Both the position numbers and the translations under genes were made by a program. DNA of 64,000 bases from Pseudomonas sp. ISL-84 (lineage in GTDB: Bacteria > Bacillota > Bacilli > Bacillales > Cytobacillaceae): the NCBI GenBank assembly GCA_018613035.1, contig JAGGRA010000028.1, forward strand, positions 124,001 to 188,000, in the 5' to 3' direction. Positions 1-9,691 of this stretch are shown here, one piece after another (positions within the stretch are counted from its first letter, which is position 1; the number at the start of each line of letters is the position of its first letter). The notes beneath the pieces were generated by a model. It had not been told where the DNA came from. It searched no databases and saw only the letters and a program-made list of their open reading frames with translations.

Positions 1-131
1 AAACAATTTAATATTTTATTATAAAACAATTTTTCTATTGCCCTCTTTATTAAAATTTCTCCTTAGTTTACATAACGTGATTATCAGCAACTTGTGTATG
101 TGCTTTATTACTCATTTATAAAATATTCCTC
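1..131. other. AT-rich window edge, no clear gene
   Basis: Very AT-rich. The minus strand has a 15-codon frame (start 115, stop near 71) behind a GAGGA site, too short to judge. Nothing else is supported. Confidence 0.3.
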
Positions 132-266
132 TTATTCACTATCCTGGGTATTGTTAAAGAACATTTCTGCTTCATCATTCTTTTTCTCTGTATTTTTGTC
201 CTTCTCCCCCATTTTCCCATCGGATTCATAGCTCAATTTATAAGTATTTTCTTCGTTTTTCTTCAA
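132..266 (-). CDS. Small hydrophilic protein, unknown function
   Basis: An open frame of 44 codons starts at a TTG placed 8 bases after a GGAG ribosome binding site. The product is very hydrophilic, rich in Lys, Glu, Asp and Asn, with no Cys, membrane segment or known domain. A longer frame in the same register runs up to position 500, but that part lies antisense in the staygreen-like gene and I treat it as a shadow. It sits downstream of that gene's terminator, so it would need its own promoter. I do not recognise the family. The good binding site is the main reason to list it. Confidence 0.35.
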   Translation of the reverse strand: MKKNEENTYKLSYESDGKMGEKDKNTEKKNDEAEMFFNNTQDSE

Positions 267-323
267 CTTTATCACTCCTTTGCTCCTATGTTTTGTTTTG
301 TTATTATTTTTATTCAAGAAAAC

Positions 324-351
324 AAAAAACACAGGTATCCTGTGTTTTTTG
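324..351 (-). terminator. Terminator of the staygreen-like gene
   Basis: Perfect 12-bp inverted repeat (AAAAAACACAGG / CCTGTGTTTTTT) with a 3-base loop, immediately after the stop codon at 352. Its A/T arms give a U-run on either strand. Confidence 0.8.
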
Positions 352-825
352 TTAAGCAAGCTGCAAAGCCGCTTTAAGATATTTTCTTGGTGTATCGTAA
401 TAGAGTATTTTGTTAAATTGCGGATAAACCGATTCAAAATGTATAAAGATTGGTGAATCGAGGAGCCATGGATAGTTCGAGTAGAAGGATCTATCACCAT
501 AAACCATTGCTGTTAAGGCAAGTGCCAGCTCTTTTTGGAAAATCATGAACCTTATTTTGGAGTATTGTTCATCAAATTCCCCTCCGCTGATATACACCTT
601 CCCGCTCAGTACATACTGGCCCATTTGCGGCAGCCATTCTGCAAACACTTCATCACGGAATTTAGGATTGATTGCACTTAGATCATAAAAGCCGCCTATC
701 GACAGAAATAAATCTCCTGTAGCATCTGAATGTGTAAGCGTGTATTTCCTGCGATCTACGGGCCTAAATTCAGTCGCAGGAGGCAAATACTTGACTGCGA
801 GCTTAGATGGATTAAACTTATTCAT
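352..825 (-). CDS. Staygreen family protein
   Basis: Predicted 157-residue protein that aligns by eye along its length with the staygreen family (plant SGR, chlorophyll magnesium dechelatase, and bacterial homologues). Recognisable blocks are PRKYTLTHSDxTGDLFL near the N-terminus (here RRKYTLTHSDATGDLFLSIG), DEVFAEW, the HVSGG-like segment VYISGG, and the tail block YGDRSFYSNYP..PIFIHFES. No signal peptide is visible. An in-frame ATG lies further up, but the ATG at 825 follows a GGGGGGCG ribosome binding site and gives the family's usual start. The organism shows no photosynthesis genes, so the physiological substrate is unknown. A terminator follows directly. Confidence 0.8.
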   Translation of the reverse strand: MNKFNPSKLAVKYLPPATEFRPVDRRKYTLTHSDATGDLFLSIGGFYDLSAINPKFRDEVFAEWLPQMGQYVLSGKVYISGGEFDEQYSKIRFMIFQKELALALTAMVYGDRSFYSNYPWLLDSPIFIHFESVYPQFNKILYYDTPRKYLKAALQLA

Positions 826-900
826 ATAAGCGCCCCCCATAAGCAAATATACTTATGTTAGTTTATGAACACCGCTAATAAACGTGACAGATGCCTAATA

Positions 901-1665
901 CTAATTGGAACTGCGGGGATTCATTTTCATTATTTTCGTGTTTTTCAACATCCATTTGCCTTTTTCATACTTCCAGAAAGATTCCACAAAAGCGATCGTA
1001 TCAGCATTATTAGCCCCGCTTATTCTCTGCACGCCCAGCAATCCTTTCGCTCCTTCTACAGGCGTTATCTTTAATGTACTAAAAGGGTTTACTATTAGCT
1101 CAGTTGGTTCACTAAGCTTCCCATTTACATATAGTCCAAGACGCTCATACTCCTCGCCGCGGTCTCTTAAATCAAAGGAATATGATTGGCTTGTATCTTG
1201 AATGCTGACAGATGCTTTATAACCGTTTTCAAATTGGCTATTGATTACTAAGGGGCTAGGTATCGTTAAGTCAGTTAATTTGAAGTCTTTTAAGGAATAC
1301 AAATAAAAATTGGATAATCCCCCGCTTCCGCCTGTCGGAATGCTGATATACATTTCTTTGATGCCATCACGATTCAAATCTTCAAATTGAATCTGTGGTT
1401 CATATCCGCCTGCAAGCTCTGTTTTGTAAGTTTTCCCGTCAGTGGCCGCTATCTCCAAAACGATTTCCTTTAAAAAAGCAGCCCCGTCTTCATAATAGAC
1501 ACCTTTTATGTAAATCGTATCCTCCTTCTTATCACCGGACACATCTACTTTATCTTTAGAGATCGTAATGTTTTTCTCTTCCTCCTCACCAGCGTAAACA
1601 CCTGTTATGGCTGATAAAGACATAAAAAAGAAAGCAGCAAACGCAAAGAGCAATTCCTTTTTCAT
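901..1665 (-). CDS. Secreted protein with VCBS-like repeat segment
   Basis: 254 residues. The N-terminus has a typical signal peptide: two Lys, about 17 hydrophobic residues, then a likely cleavage near VYAG (residues 23-26). The mature part is acidic and beta-rich. A segment near residues 95-110 reads FEDLNRDGIKEMYIS, like the D-x-N-x-D-G calcium loops of VCBS/FG-GAP repeats. I see no catalytic motif. GGGGAGG lies 7 bases before the ATG. It is monocistronic between its neighbours. It is probably an extracellular or wall-associated protein of unknown function, as found in other bacilli. Confidence 0.65.
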   Translation of the reverse strand: MKKELLFAFAAFFFMSLSAITGVYAGEEEEKNITISKDKVDVSGDKKEDTIYIKGVYYEDGAAFLKEIVLEIAATDGKTYKTELAGGYEPQIQFEDLNRDGIKEMYISIPTGGSGGLSNFYLYSLKDFKLTDLTIPSPLVINSQFENGYKASVSIQDTSQSYSFDLRDRGEEYERLGLYVNGKLSEPTELIVNPFSTLKITPVEGAKGLLGVQRISGANNADTIAFVESFWKYEKGKWMLKNTKIMKMNPRSSN

Positions 1666-1730
1666 AATGAATCCTCCCCTATTTTTTTGTTAGCTTCCCC
1701 ATGTATGGAAATTTAATGTAAGAAAGTATA

Positions 1731-1763
1731 AAAAAACCTCCTATCACAATGGATAGGAGGTTC
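1731..1763 (-). terminator. Terminator of the symporter gene
   Basis: Stem AACCTCCTAT / ATAGGAGGTT followed on the minus strand by a run of T, 12 bases after the symporter stop. Confidence 0.85.
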
Positions 1764-1774
1764 CCATATAATCC

Positions 1775-3217
1775 TTATTTACCTGTCTTCTTTAAAGCAC
1801 TTTCTTTTGTCTCCCATGATTCAATTCCATCAATTCCAGGGATAGAATCAGCATAAAATATCGGATCTTTTCCTTCTTTTCGCTGGGCCTTATAATCCTT
1901 AAGTGCGGCAAAGGCAATCTTTCCAAGCATTGTAATGGCAATTAAGTTGATTATCGCCATAATGCCCATGAATAAATCAGCAAGGCCCCAAACGGTAGCC
2001 AGGTCGACCAACGCACCGAAAATAACCATGGCGAGTACTCCCAGGCGATATATGAATATAGCCATTCTGCTTTCTTTAATAAATTCAATATTCGTTTCAC
2101 CGTAATAATAGTTCCCGATTACTGAACTGAAAGCAAACAAGAAAATCGATATCGCAACAAAAATAGGTGCCCAAGAGCCAATATGGGATGATAAAGCTGT
2201 TTGTGTTAACTGTATTCCAGATAAATCAGGAGTTGTGTATGCTCCTGAAAGGATAATCATAAATGCAGTCGCAGAACAAATTAGAATTGTATCTACAAAT
2301 ACTCCCAATGTTTGGATTAAGCCTTGCTTAACAGGGTGGCTTACAGCGGCAGTTGCGGCCGCATTTGGAGCACTACCCATACCTGCTTCATTTGAAAATA
2401 AGCCCCTTTTAATCCCCATCATAACTGCAGCGCCCATTGCTCCGCCAAATGCCTGGTCCATACCGAATGCACCTTTTACGATTGTCGCTATCAAGTTTGG
2501 TACTTCAGTAATATTTATTACTACTATGATAATAGCAACAATTAGATAAATCACTGCCATAATTGGAACAATCACCTGAGATACATAGGCAATTCTCTTA
2601 ATACCGCCAAAAATGATAGTGGCAGTTAAGGCTGCCAGAATTAATCCGATCGTCAAGCGGCTTGTTCCAAAGGCTTCATTGAAGGCTAATGAAATGGTAT
2701 TGGATTGGACTGAATTAAATACTAGACCAAAACAAAATGTGATAATAACAGCAAACAGAATACCCATCCAGCGTTTATTTAGCCCTTTTTCCATATAATA
2801 AGCAGGACCGCCTCTAAAGCCGTCTTTATCTTTAATCTTATAAATCTGAGCTAATGTACTCTCAACAAAACTGGATGCCGCGCCTAGAAAGGCGATAACC
2901 CACATCCAAAAAACTGCACCTGGTCCGCCAGCTGCAATCGCAGTAGCGACACCTGCCATGTTACCCGTACCAATACGGGATGCAGCACTGACTGTGAAAG
3001 CTTGGAAAGAAGATATCCCCCGTTTGCCTTCCGCAGATACCATTCTTTTATCTCCAAGAATTCTAAACATTTCCCCCAAGTAACGAAATTGTACAAACTT
3101 GCTTTTAACACTGAAATAAAGGCCTAAAATGATTAATACTGCGATTAGAATATAAGTCCAAACCAGATCATTTAGAAAGCCTACGGCTGAATTTAAGCCT
3201 TGTAAAAATAAATCCAT
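1775..3217 (-). CDS. alsT: Sodium:alanine (or glycine/glutamine) symporter, AGCS family
   Basis: 480-residue integral membrane protein with about ten hydrophobic segments. It carries the AGCS family signatures FQAFTVSAASRIGTGNMAGV (residues about 71-90) and FSNEAGMGSAPNAAATA (about 268-284). It should import a small neutral amino acid with Na+ across the cytoplasmic membrane. Placement beside parC-parE matches B. subtilis alsT, which is why I use that symbol. Substrate choice within the family (alanine, glycine or glutamine) cannot be read from sequence. It is transcribed alone, with a terminator on each side. Confidence 0.85.
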   Translation of the reverse strand: MDLFLQGLNSAVGFLNDLVWTYILIAVLIILGLYFSVKSKFVQFRYLGEMFRILGDKRMVSAEGKRGISSFQAFTVSAASRIGTGNMAGVATAIAAGGPGAVFWMWVIAFLGAASSFVESTLAQIYKIKDKDGFRGGPAYYMEKGLNKRWMGILFAVIITFCFGLVFNSVQSNTISLAFNEAFGTSRLTIGLILAALTATIIFGGIKRIAYVSQVIVPIMAVIYLIVAIIIVVINITEVPNLIATIVKGAFGMDQAFGGAMGAAVMMGIKRGLFSNEAGMGSAPNAAATAAVSHPVKQGLIQTLGVFVDTILICSATAFMIILSGAYTTPDLSGIQLTQTALSSHIGSWAPIFVAISIFLFAFSSVIGNYYYGETNIEFIKESRMAIFIYRLGVLAMVIFGALVDLATVWGLADLFMGIMAIINLIAITMLGKIAFAALKDYKAQRKEGKDPIFYADSIPGIDGIESWETKESALKKTGK

Positions 3218-3476
3218 GCTTTTCCCCCTAGTCTTATTTTTTCAATTTTGACATTTTACTATTTTACAAAAGCAATACCTTTTCTAATCTATCAGAAGAA
3301 TTTTTAATAGACAAGCCGTATATTCATTCCAGATGCTTAAAAATCATTAAATACGCCTGATTACTCTGTAAAACAACAAGTGTTTTATTCCCAGCCGAAT
3401 GTGTCTTTAAACGTTTTCATATAATTTTTTATTAGTTTTTTATACACTGCAAGACAAGGTTTCTCTCCTTTTCCAA
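3218..3476. other. Intergenic region upstream of the symporter
   Basis: AT-rich leader and promoter space for the minus-strand symporter gene. I see no gene, riboswitch or repeat in it. Confidence 0.3.
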
Positions 3477-3502
3477 ATAAAAACCCCTGCAAATGCAGGG
3501 GG
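3477..3502 (-). terminator. parC terminator
   Basis: Stem CCCCTGC / GCAGGGG with a 4-base loop followed by TTTTT on the minus strand, just after the parC stop. Confidence 0.9.
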
Positions 3503-3515
3503 TCACTTTATTGCC

Positions 3516-5966
3516 TTATTCTGTTGCTTGCCCGTTGTGATTTTGCCGATCTTCCTTCTTCCAAATACATTTAGCTTTTCCGCTCTCGGATTCGTCAATA
3601 ATAAACGATCCATTGGAATACCTGTCATTAAAGCGGATAGCAGAAGCTTTGACAGCTTCTACATGTCCTTTTTCAGTTTCAATGAATATATCATCGCTGC
3701 CTCTTGTAATGACTGATCCAACAATGCGGTGAGGATTGGATTTTAATTCACGAAGCATAACCACACCGCGCTTGGCGCGGGAAGTGCGCTCAAATTCACT
3801 TAATTTCATTTTCTTTATGGATCCACGCTGTGTAACGATGACTACAGCTTGCTCCTTTGGATCTTCAATAAGTTCGGCCCCGGTTACAAAGTCACCGTCT
3901 TTTAAATTAATGCCTTTCACACCGGCCGCCCTGGCACCGACAATACTTACTTCTTCCTCATGGAACCAAAGCCCATAACCCTGATGAGTGGCAAGGAAAA
4001 TTTCCTTCGTGCCATCAGTCTGATAGACATCCAGAACCTCGTCATCGCCTTTTACATTAATGGCAACGAGCGGTTTGGAATATCTCTGTGCTTTATATTG
4101 CTTCAGCTCTGTTTTTTTCACCATTCCATTCTTCGTCATAAAGAGCAGGAAAGCCTCGGTCTCAAAGTCTTTTACAGGAATTGCCCGTACAATGGAGTCA
4201 TCCCGATCAATCGGAATGATGTTGGCAATATGCTGGCCAAGATCTTTCCATCGTATGTCTGGCAGCTGATGCACCGGACAGTATAAATAATTACCCTTAT
4301 TCGTGAATACAAGGAGAACATCGGTTGTATTCATATCCAGCTGGGCAATCATCCTGTCAGAATCCTTCATGCCGAAATCCTGTCTGTTTGAAGCGGCAAA
4401 GGATCGCTGGCTTGTACGCTTGACATAGCCTTCCTTTGTTACGGTGACGATGACATCTTCACTTGCCACCAGCACTTCAAGGTTGATTTTTATTTCTTCA
4501 ATTTCCGCTTCAATTCTTGTGCGGCGTTCATCAGCAAAACGTTTTTTAACGTCTTTAAGTTCCTTTTTAATCACTGAGTAAAGCTTTTTCTCGCTTTCAA
4601 GAATGGCCTTCAGCTCCTGGATCAGCTTGGCTAGCTCTTCAGCCTCTGCTCTTAAAGCCGTTATGTCTGTATTTGTCAAGCGATATAGCTGTAAGGAAAC
4701 AATGGCTTCCGCCTGTGGCTCTGTGAACTCAAACTTGGCGATCAAATTATCCTTCGCATCCCGTTTATCCTTGGAAGCACGGATGGCTGCAATTACCTCA
4801 TCCAGAATAGATAGAGCCTTCATTAAGCCTTCTACGATATGCTGGCGCGCTTCCGCCTTATGCAGGTCAAACTGTGACCTGCGGGTTACAACTTCCTTGC
4901 GGTGGCCGATGTAGGCATCTAAAAGCTCCCTGAGACCCATTAATTTTGGATGCCTGTTGTGAATGGCTACCATATTGAAATTATAGGTTATCTGCAAATC
5001 GCTGTTTTTGTATAAATAATGCAAAACGCCTTCAGGGTCCGCATCCTTTTTCAATTCTATTACAATCCGGAGACCTGTGCGGTCTGTTTCATCGCGGACC
5101 TCCGCAATCCCTTCCACTTTACGGTCCAGGCGGAATTCATCAATTTTCTTCACGAGATTGGCTTTATTCACTTCAAAAGGAATCTCGGTGATGACAATTT
5201 GCTTTTTCCCGCCGCGCAGGTCTTCAAAATCGGATTTTCCGCGGATAATGATTTTTCCCTTGCCTGTTTCATAGGCTTTTTTAATGCCGTCAACGCCCTG
5301 GATTATGCCTCCTGTAGGAAAGTCAGGTCCTTTAATATGCTCCATCAGCTCATCAATGGAACAATCCGGTTTGTCCATACGCAAAATAGCACCGTCAATG
5401 ATTTCATTTAAATGGTGAGGCGGAATTTCAGTTGCATACCCCGCTGAAATTCCTGTGGAACCATTGACAAGCAGGTTAGGATATCTTGCAGGCAGGACTG
5501 TTGGCTCGCTGGATGTATCGTCAAAGTTAGGGATAAAGTCAACTGTCCTTTTTTCGATATCCTTCAGCAATTCAGATGAAATGGCAGAAAGCCTTGCCTC
5601 TGTGTAACGCATGGCTGCCGGTGGATCTCCGTCTATGCTTCCGTTATTCCCGTGCATTTCAACGAGAAGATTTCGAACCTTCCAATCCTGACTCATCCGC
5701 ACCATAGCATCATATACAGATGTATCACCATGCGGATGATAATTGCCGATTACGTTTCCTACTGTTTTTGCTGACTTTCTGAAGCCTTTATCCTGGGTAT
5801 TCCCCTCAACATGCATAGCATATAAAATACGTCTTTGAACCGGCTTTAACCCGTCACGCGCGTCAGGTAGTGCACGGTCCTGGATAATATATTTACTGTA
5901 GCGGCCAAAACGGTCACCCAGTACATCTTCAAGAGGAAGGTCGCGGAATTTTTCTGCAGAACTCAT
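3516..5966 (-). CDS. parC: DNA topoisomerase IV subunit A
   Basis: 816 residues, the usual length. It is the DNA-cutting subunit of topoisomerase IV, which separates linked daughter chromosomes as a C2E2 complex with ParE. The catalytic tyrosine is in [11 protein letters not shown] (about residue 121). The N-terminal quinolone region reads [20 protein letters not shown], with Thr and Asp where S. aureus GrlA has Ser80 and Glu84. Both are conservative changes and say little about resistance without data. The C-terminal half has the beta-pinwheel repeats (for example KRGVVML, GVKGINL). Its ATG overlaps the parE stop by four bases (ATGA), so the two are translationally coupled. Confidence 0.97.
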   Translation of the reverse strand: MSSAEKFRDLPLEDVLGDRFGRYSKYIIQDRALPDARDGLKPVQRRILYAMHVEGNTQDKGFRKSAKTVGNVIGNYHPHGDTSVYDAMVRMSQDWKVRNLLVEMHGNNGSIDGDPPAAMRYTEARLSAISSELLKDIEKRTVDFIPNFDDTSSEPTVLPARYPNLLVNGSTGISAGYATEIPPHHLNEIIDGAILRMDKPDCSIDELMEHIKGPDFPTGGIIQGVDGIKKAYETGKGKIIIRGKSDFEDLRGGKKQIVITEIPFEVNKANLVKKIDEFRLDRKVEGIAEVRDETDRTGLRIVIELKKDADPEGVLHYLYKNSDLQITYNFNMVAIHNRHPKLMGLRELLDAYIGHRKEVVTRRSQFDLHKAEARQHIVEGLMKALSILDEVIAAIRASKDKRDAKDNLIAKFEFTEPQAEAIVSLQLYRLTNTDITALRAEAEELAKLIQELKAILESEKKLYSVIKKELKDVKKRFADERRTRIEAEIEEIKINLEVLVASEDVIVTVTKEGYVKRTSQRSFAASNRQDFGMKDSDRMIAQLDMNTTDVLLVFTNKGNYLYCPVHQLPDIRWKDLGQHIANIIPIDRDDSIVRAIPVKDFETEAFLLFMTKNGMVKKTELKQYKAQRYSKPLVAINVKGDDEVLDVYQTDGTKEIFLATHQGYGLWFHEEEVSIVGARAAGVKGINLKDGDFVTGAELIEDPKEQAVVIVTQRGSIKKMKLSEFERTSRAKRGVVMLRELKSNPHRIVGSVITRGSDDIFIETEKGHVEAVKASAIRFNDRYSNGSFIIDESESGKAKCIWKKEDRQNHNGQATE

Positions 5967-7942
5967 GATTCAGCCTCCTCCTCTAACACAGAAATATTTT
6001 CATTTTCTAGTATGCTGCCGTCTTCTTCAAGTCCGAATGCAACATTGGATTCAATCCACTTTCTGCGCGGTTCTACCTTATCGCCCATCAAGGTTGTAAT
6101 CCGGCGCTCCGCCCTTGCTGCATCGTCAATCTTCACGCGAATAAGCGTACGTGTTTCAGGATCCATCGTCGTTTCCCATAACTGGTCTGCGTTCATTTCG
6201 CCAAGACCCTTATACCGCTGAATCATATAGCCTTTACCGACTTTTTTTATGGTGTCCTGAAGTTCATCATCACTCCAGGAATACTCAACCACTTCTTTTT
6301 TGCCTGATCCTTTGCTGACTTTATACAAAGGAGGAAGAGCAATAAATACTTTACCAGCTTCAAGAAGAGGCTTCATATAACGGTAGAAGAAAGTGAGAAG
6401 CAGCACCTGAATATGTGCTCCATCTGTATCAGCATCTGTCATGATGATTACCTTATCGTAATTGACATCATCCAGATTAAAATCAGCTCCAACACCTGCT
6501 CCGACGGCATGAATAATCGTATTAATTTCTTCATTTTTAAAGATATCCTGGAGCTTCGCTTTTTCTGTATTAATAACTTTACCTCTTAGCGGAAGCACAG
6601 CCTGGAACCGTCTATCCCTTCCTTGCTTAGCTGATCCGCCAGCGGAGTCTCCCTCCACTAGATATATTTCATTCCTTTGCGGATTGCGTGATTGGGCTGG
6701 TGTCAGTTTGCCTGATAGTACCGCTTCTGATCTCTTCCTCTTTTTTCCGCTCCTGGCTTCTTCACGTGCTTTGCGGGCAGCTTCTCTGGCCTGGTAGGCC
6801 TTAATTGCTTTTTTAATTAATAGGGAGCTTGTCTCAGGGTTTTCTTCAAGAAAATAAGACAAATGCTCAGAAACAACAGAATCAACAGCCGAGCGTGCTT
6901 CGCTCGTTCCGAGTTTGCCTTTCGTCTGTCCTTCAAACTGCAAAAGCTCCTCAGGCACCCGAACAGAGACAATAGCGGTAAAACCTTCACGGATATCGGC
7001 TCCATCCAAGTTTTTATCTTTCTCCTTTAACAAATTCACCTTTCGAGCATATTCGTTAAAGGCGCGGGTCATAGCTGTTTTTGAACCCGCTTCATGTGTT
7101 CCCCCGTCTTTTGTCCGGACGTTATTTACAAAGGACAATACATTTTCCGAATATCCGTCATTAAATTGAAAAGCAAAATCGACTTCAATTCCATTGTTTT
7201 CTCCTTCAAAGCTTACTACCGGGTGAAGGACATCTTTTTCCTCATTTAGATATTGAACAAAAGCCTCTATGCCATTTTCATAATGAAAAACGTCATGAAA
7301 ATCATTCCGCTCATCTAGGATCTCAATTTTCATTCCCTTAAGGAGGAACGCTGACTCACGAAGACGTTCACATAGTGTCTCATAATTATAAGTAGTAGTG
7401 GAGAAAATCGTCGGGTCCGGCTTAAAATGGATTGTTGTGCCCGATTGGTTTGTCTTGCCTATTTTCTCAAGAGTGGTAACCGGTTTTCCGCCATGCTCGA
7501 ACCGCTGTTCGTATACAAATCCATCCCGCTTAATTTTTACAACCAGCCATTCGGAAAGGGCGTTAACAACCGAGGCTCCGACACCGTGCAGCCCTCCGCT
7601 TGTTTTATAGCCGCCCTGGCCGAACTTTCCCCCGGCATGGAGAACGGTCAATATAACTTCAGGCGTTGGCTTGCCCATCCGGTGCATCCCGGTTGGCATA
7701 CCCCGGCCTTTATCTTGAACACTTATTGAATTATCTTTATGTATTTTGACAATGATATGATCCCCGTAACCCGCCAGCGCTTCATCAACAGCGTTATCGA
7801 CAATCTCATATACAAGATGGTGCAAACCCCTTGCATCCGTACTTCCAATGTACATCCCAGGGCGCTTTCTTACTGCTTCCAGCCCTTCGAGTACTTGTAT
7901 GGCATCATCATTGTAGTCAAAAGCTTCCTGATTTCTTGCCAC
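5963..7942 (-). CDS. parE: DNA topoisomerase IV subunit B
   Basis: 659 residues. It is the ATPase subunit of topoisomerase IV. It has a GHKL ATP-binding domain ([13 protein letters not shown] near residue 48, [15 protein letters not shown] near 116), the transducer, and a TOPRIM domain ([26 protein letters not shown]). I chose the GTG at 7942 because a GGGG site sits 7 bases upstream. The ATG two codons earlier is only one base from that site. It is the first gene of the parE-parC operon. A LexA-type box lies upstream, matching the known SOS control of parEC in B. subtilis. Confidence 0.96.
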   Translation of the reverse strand: MARNQEAFDYNDDAIQVLEGLEAVRKRPGMYIGSTDARGLHHLVYEIVDNAVDEALAGYGDHIIVKIHKDNSISVQDKGRGMPTGMHRMGKPTPEVILTVLHAGGKFGQGGYKTSGGLHGVGASVVNALSEWLVVKIKRDGFVYEQRFEHGGKPVTTLEKIGKTNQSGTTIHFKPDPTIFSTTTYNYETLCERLRESAFLLKGMKIEILDERNDFHDVFHYENGIEAFVQYLNEEKDVLHPVVSFEGENNGIEVDFAFQFNDGYSENVLSFVNNVRTKDGGTHEAGSKTAMTRAFNEYARKVNLLKEKDKNLDGADIREGFTAIVSVRVPEELLQFEGQTKGKLGTSEARSAVDSVVSEHLSYFLEENPETSSLLIKKAIKAYQAREAARKAREEARSGKKRKRSEAVLSGKLTPAQSRNPQRNEIYLVEGDSAGGSAKQGRDRRFQAVLPLRGKVINTEKAKLQDIFKNEEINTIIHAVGAGVGADFNLDDVNYDKVIIMTDADTDGAHIQVLLLTFFYRYMKPLLEAGKVFIALPPLYKVSKGSGKKEVVEYSWSDDELQDTIKKVGKGYMIQRYKGLGEMNADQLWETTMDPETRTLIRVKIDDAARAERRITTLMGDKVEPRRKWIESNVAFGLEEDGSILENENISVLEEEAES

Positions 7943-8068
7943 GAACATACCCCTTTCATTTCTTGCAGCAACACTTGCCGCGAATAAGTGCGGCTTAAGA
8001 ACACCCGTATAAGTATTCGGCTCAAATATCCATTTTCCTTTATCAAAATCACAAAATCACCGGTACCA

Positions 8069-8080
8069 GAACAGGTGTTC
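8069..8080 (-). promoter_or_regulatory. LexA (DinR)-type operator upstream of parE
   Basis: GAACAGGTGTTC fits the core GAAC-N4-GTTC of the Bacillus SOS box. It lies just downstream of a possible -10 (TAAAAT, about 8091-8096) for parE on the minus strand, where repressor binding would block transcription. The flanking C and G of the full consensus are replaced by A and T. Confidence 0.6.
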
Positions 8081-8235
8081 TGTACTCATATTTTACCATA
8101 TAAATTAATAAGGTCTATGCTTTATTTTATCTATTTATTTGGTTTTGGCAAATAAGTTCTTGAGTCTTGCGGGATTTTTAAAGATTATTTCCAATAGCTA
8201 AACCCTTTATTTACGGGCTCCTTATAAAAAATAAA

Positions 8236-8264
8236 AACATGAGATCTTTTTAAGACCTCATGCT
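8236..8264 (-). terminator. yneT terminator
   Basis: Stem CATGAG..CTCATG with further pairing inside the loop, then TTTTTATTTTTT on the minus strand. Confidence 0.8.
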
Positions 8265-8268
8265 GAAT

Positions 8269-8682
8269 TTACCTGGTTAATGCATGTTCAACTTTAATAC
8301 AGCGGTCCATGATGACAGTGTATCCCTTTTCCTTAAGAAAATCGTATGCTTCCTGATTTGCTACACCCAGCTGTGCCCAGAAGATATCTGCATCCATTTC
8401 TGCAAATTCCCTTGCAATCTCCGGAAGAAACTCGGAGCGCCTGAAAACATTTACGATATCAATATGGCCCTCGATCTCTTTAAGGCTTGAAACGGCCTTA
8501 ACGCCAAGAACTTCATCAACAGCTGGATTCACCGGGATGATCTCATAACCTGCATTTTGCATTGCTTCTGAAACCATATAAGAAGTACGTTCTGGATTTC
8601 CGCTTAAACCGACAACTGCAATCCGCTTTGAGTTTTTTAAAAGAACACCGATTTCTTCCCGGCTTGGATTTTCAATAGCCAT
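8269..8682 (-). CDS. yneT: CoA-binding domain protein (YneT family)
   Basis: 137 residues forming a single Rossmann-type CoA-binding domain. KRIAVVGLSGNPERTSYMV near residues 19-37 is the nucleotide-binding glycine loop. It ends VIMDRCIKVEH, a typical ending of this small family. The role is not established; such proteins bind CoA or CoA esters. The position beside parE matches B. subtilis yneT. A terminator follows. Confidence 0.85.
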   Translation of the reverse strand: MAIENPSREEIGVLLKNSKRIAVVGLSGNPERTSYMVSEAMQNAGYEIIPVNPAVDEVLGVKAVSSLKEIEGHIDIVNVFRRSEFLPEIAREFAEMDADIFWAQLGVANQEAYDFLKEKGYTVIMDRCIKVEHALTR

Positions 8683-8745
8683 TTAATTCCCTCCAAATCT
8701 GATTGATTATGTTTATTTTACCTAAAACTTTTAAAGTGTACTAAC

Positions 8746-9603
8746 TTATTGCTTTGATCCCTCAATTTTCTTTATATAAAAGTTCAATGCCCGCTCTACT
8801 TTAAACCCTGCTTTTTTATATAGGGATAAGGCCTTTTCATTAGTTGTTCCTGCACATAATTTTATAACGAGCGCACCATGGTGAAAAAAGAGGTCTGATA
8901 CTGCCATATCGAGCAGCTGTCTTCCGATTCCGGCGTGGCGGCATGTTTCCTTCACTCCTACAAACTCAAGGCTGCCTTCCTTCCCTTCCGGATTATATTC
9001 TGCATACAGATAGCCTTTAAGACCATGTTCATCCGCTGCTGTATATAACTTTTGTTTATCATTGATTTTTTCAATAATTTCTTTTCCTGAATAATATGTA
9101 TTTGGAAAAATAGTATCATGCAAATTTTTAAAATCGCTGTACTGATCAGGAGCTATTAAATTTATTTCTTTTAGAGCTTGATTCTGTTTTTCTTTCAGCT
9201 CCATATAGGTCTGAGATGATTGCAATGTAAATCCGATTTTCTCTGCAAATTTCGATACGGCTAGATTGGCTATGTCTGCAAAAAGGTAACAGGTATGCAA
9301 TTTACCTTTAAAATTGCTGATAGCTTTATTCCATAGCAGCTCCCCGTGCTCAATTTCTTTAATAAAAGGTCCCCATAACTCCGCTGTGCCTTTTTCCTGG
9401 TCTGCATCCATTCCCAGGAATCCTGTTATATCCTCATTCTCCCAAAGAAGAAATGCGGCTGATTCCGGATCAAGATCCAATTCCTGCAAATCATTAAAGA
9501 TATCATTTCTGGTAGTGCCCAGATATCCTATATGATAATCAGGCAGAGAATTCTTCTTTGTTAAAAACTCCGCAGCATCCATTAAATCTTCACTTTGCAT
9601 CAT
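8746..9603 (-). CDS. Tandem GNAT acetyltransferase
   Basis: About 285 residues with two GNAT-like halves. The C-terminal half carries the acetyl-CoA loop in VKETCRHAGIGRQLLDMA (about residues 220-237), with the Q/R-x-x-G-x-G/A pattern. It ends with the usual NEKALSLYKKAGF block. The N-terminal half has a weak fold match and no clear acetyl-CoA loop. I prefer the ATG at 9603, six bases after GGAG. A GTG at 9615 would add four residues. The acceptor substrate is unknown. It starts about 50 bases beyond the terminator of the purine block, so it is a separate unit. Confidence 0.7.
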   Translation of the reverse strand: MMQSEDLMDAAEFLTKKNSLPDYHIGYLGTTRNDIFNDLQELDLDPESAAFLLWENEDITGFLGMDADQEKGTAELWGPFIKEIEHGELLWNKAISNFKGKLHTCYLFADIANLAVSKFAEKIGFTLQSSQTYMELKEKQNQALKEINLIAPDQYSDFKNLHDTIFPNTYYSGKEIIEKINDKQKLYTAADEHGLKGYLYAEYNPEGKEGSLEFVGVKETCRHAGIGRQLLDMAVSDLFFHHGALVIKLCAGTTNEKALSLYKKAGFKVERALNFYIKKIEGSKQ

Positions 9604-9652
9604 TGTTATCTCCACATCCCCACTCCTCTATGTCTTTTACTATATATTACCA

Positions 9653-9684
9653 TAAAAAAATCGGCTGATTTGTTTATCAGCCGA
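9653..9684 (-). terminator. Terminator of the minus-strand purine block
   Basis: Stem CGGCTGAT / ATCAGCCG with a 6-base loop followed on the minus strand by ATTTTTTT, directly after the amidohydrolase stop at 9692. Confidence 0.9.
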
Positions 9685-9691
9685 GAACCGC

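Noticed and set aside
267..500. Upstream part of a 122-codon minus-strand frame
   Set aside because: It overlaps the staygreen-like gene on the same strand in another register. Only the last 44 codons have a fitting ribosome site.
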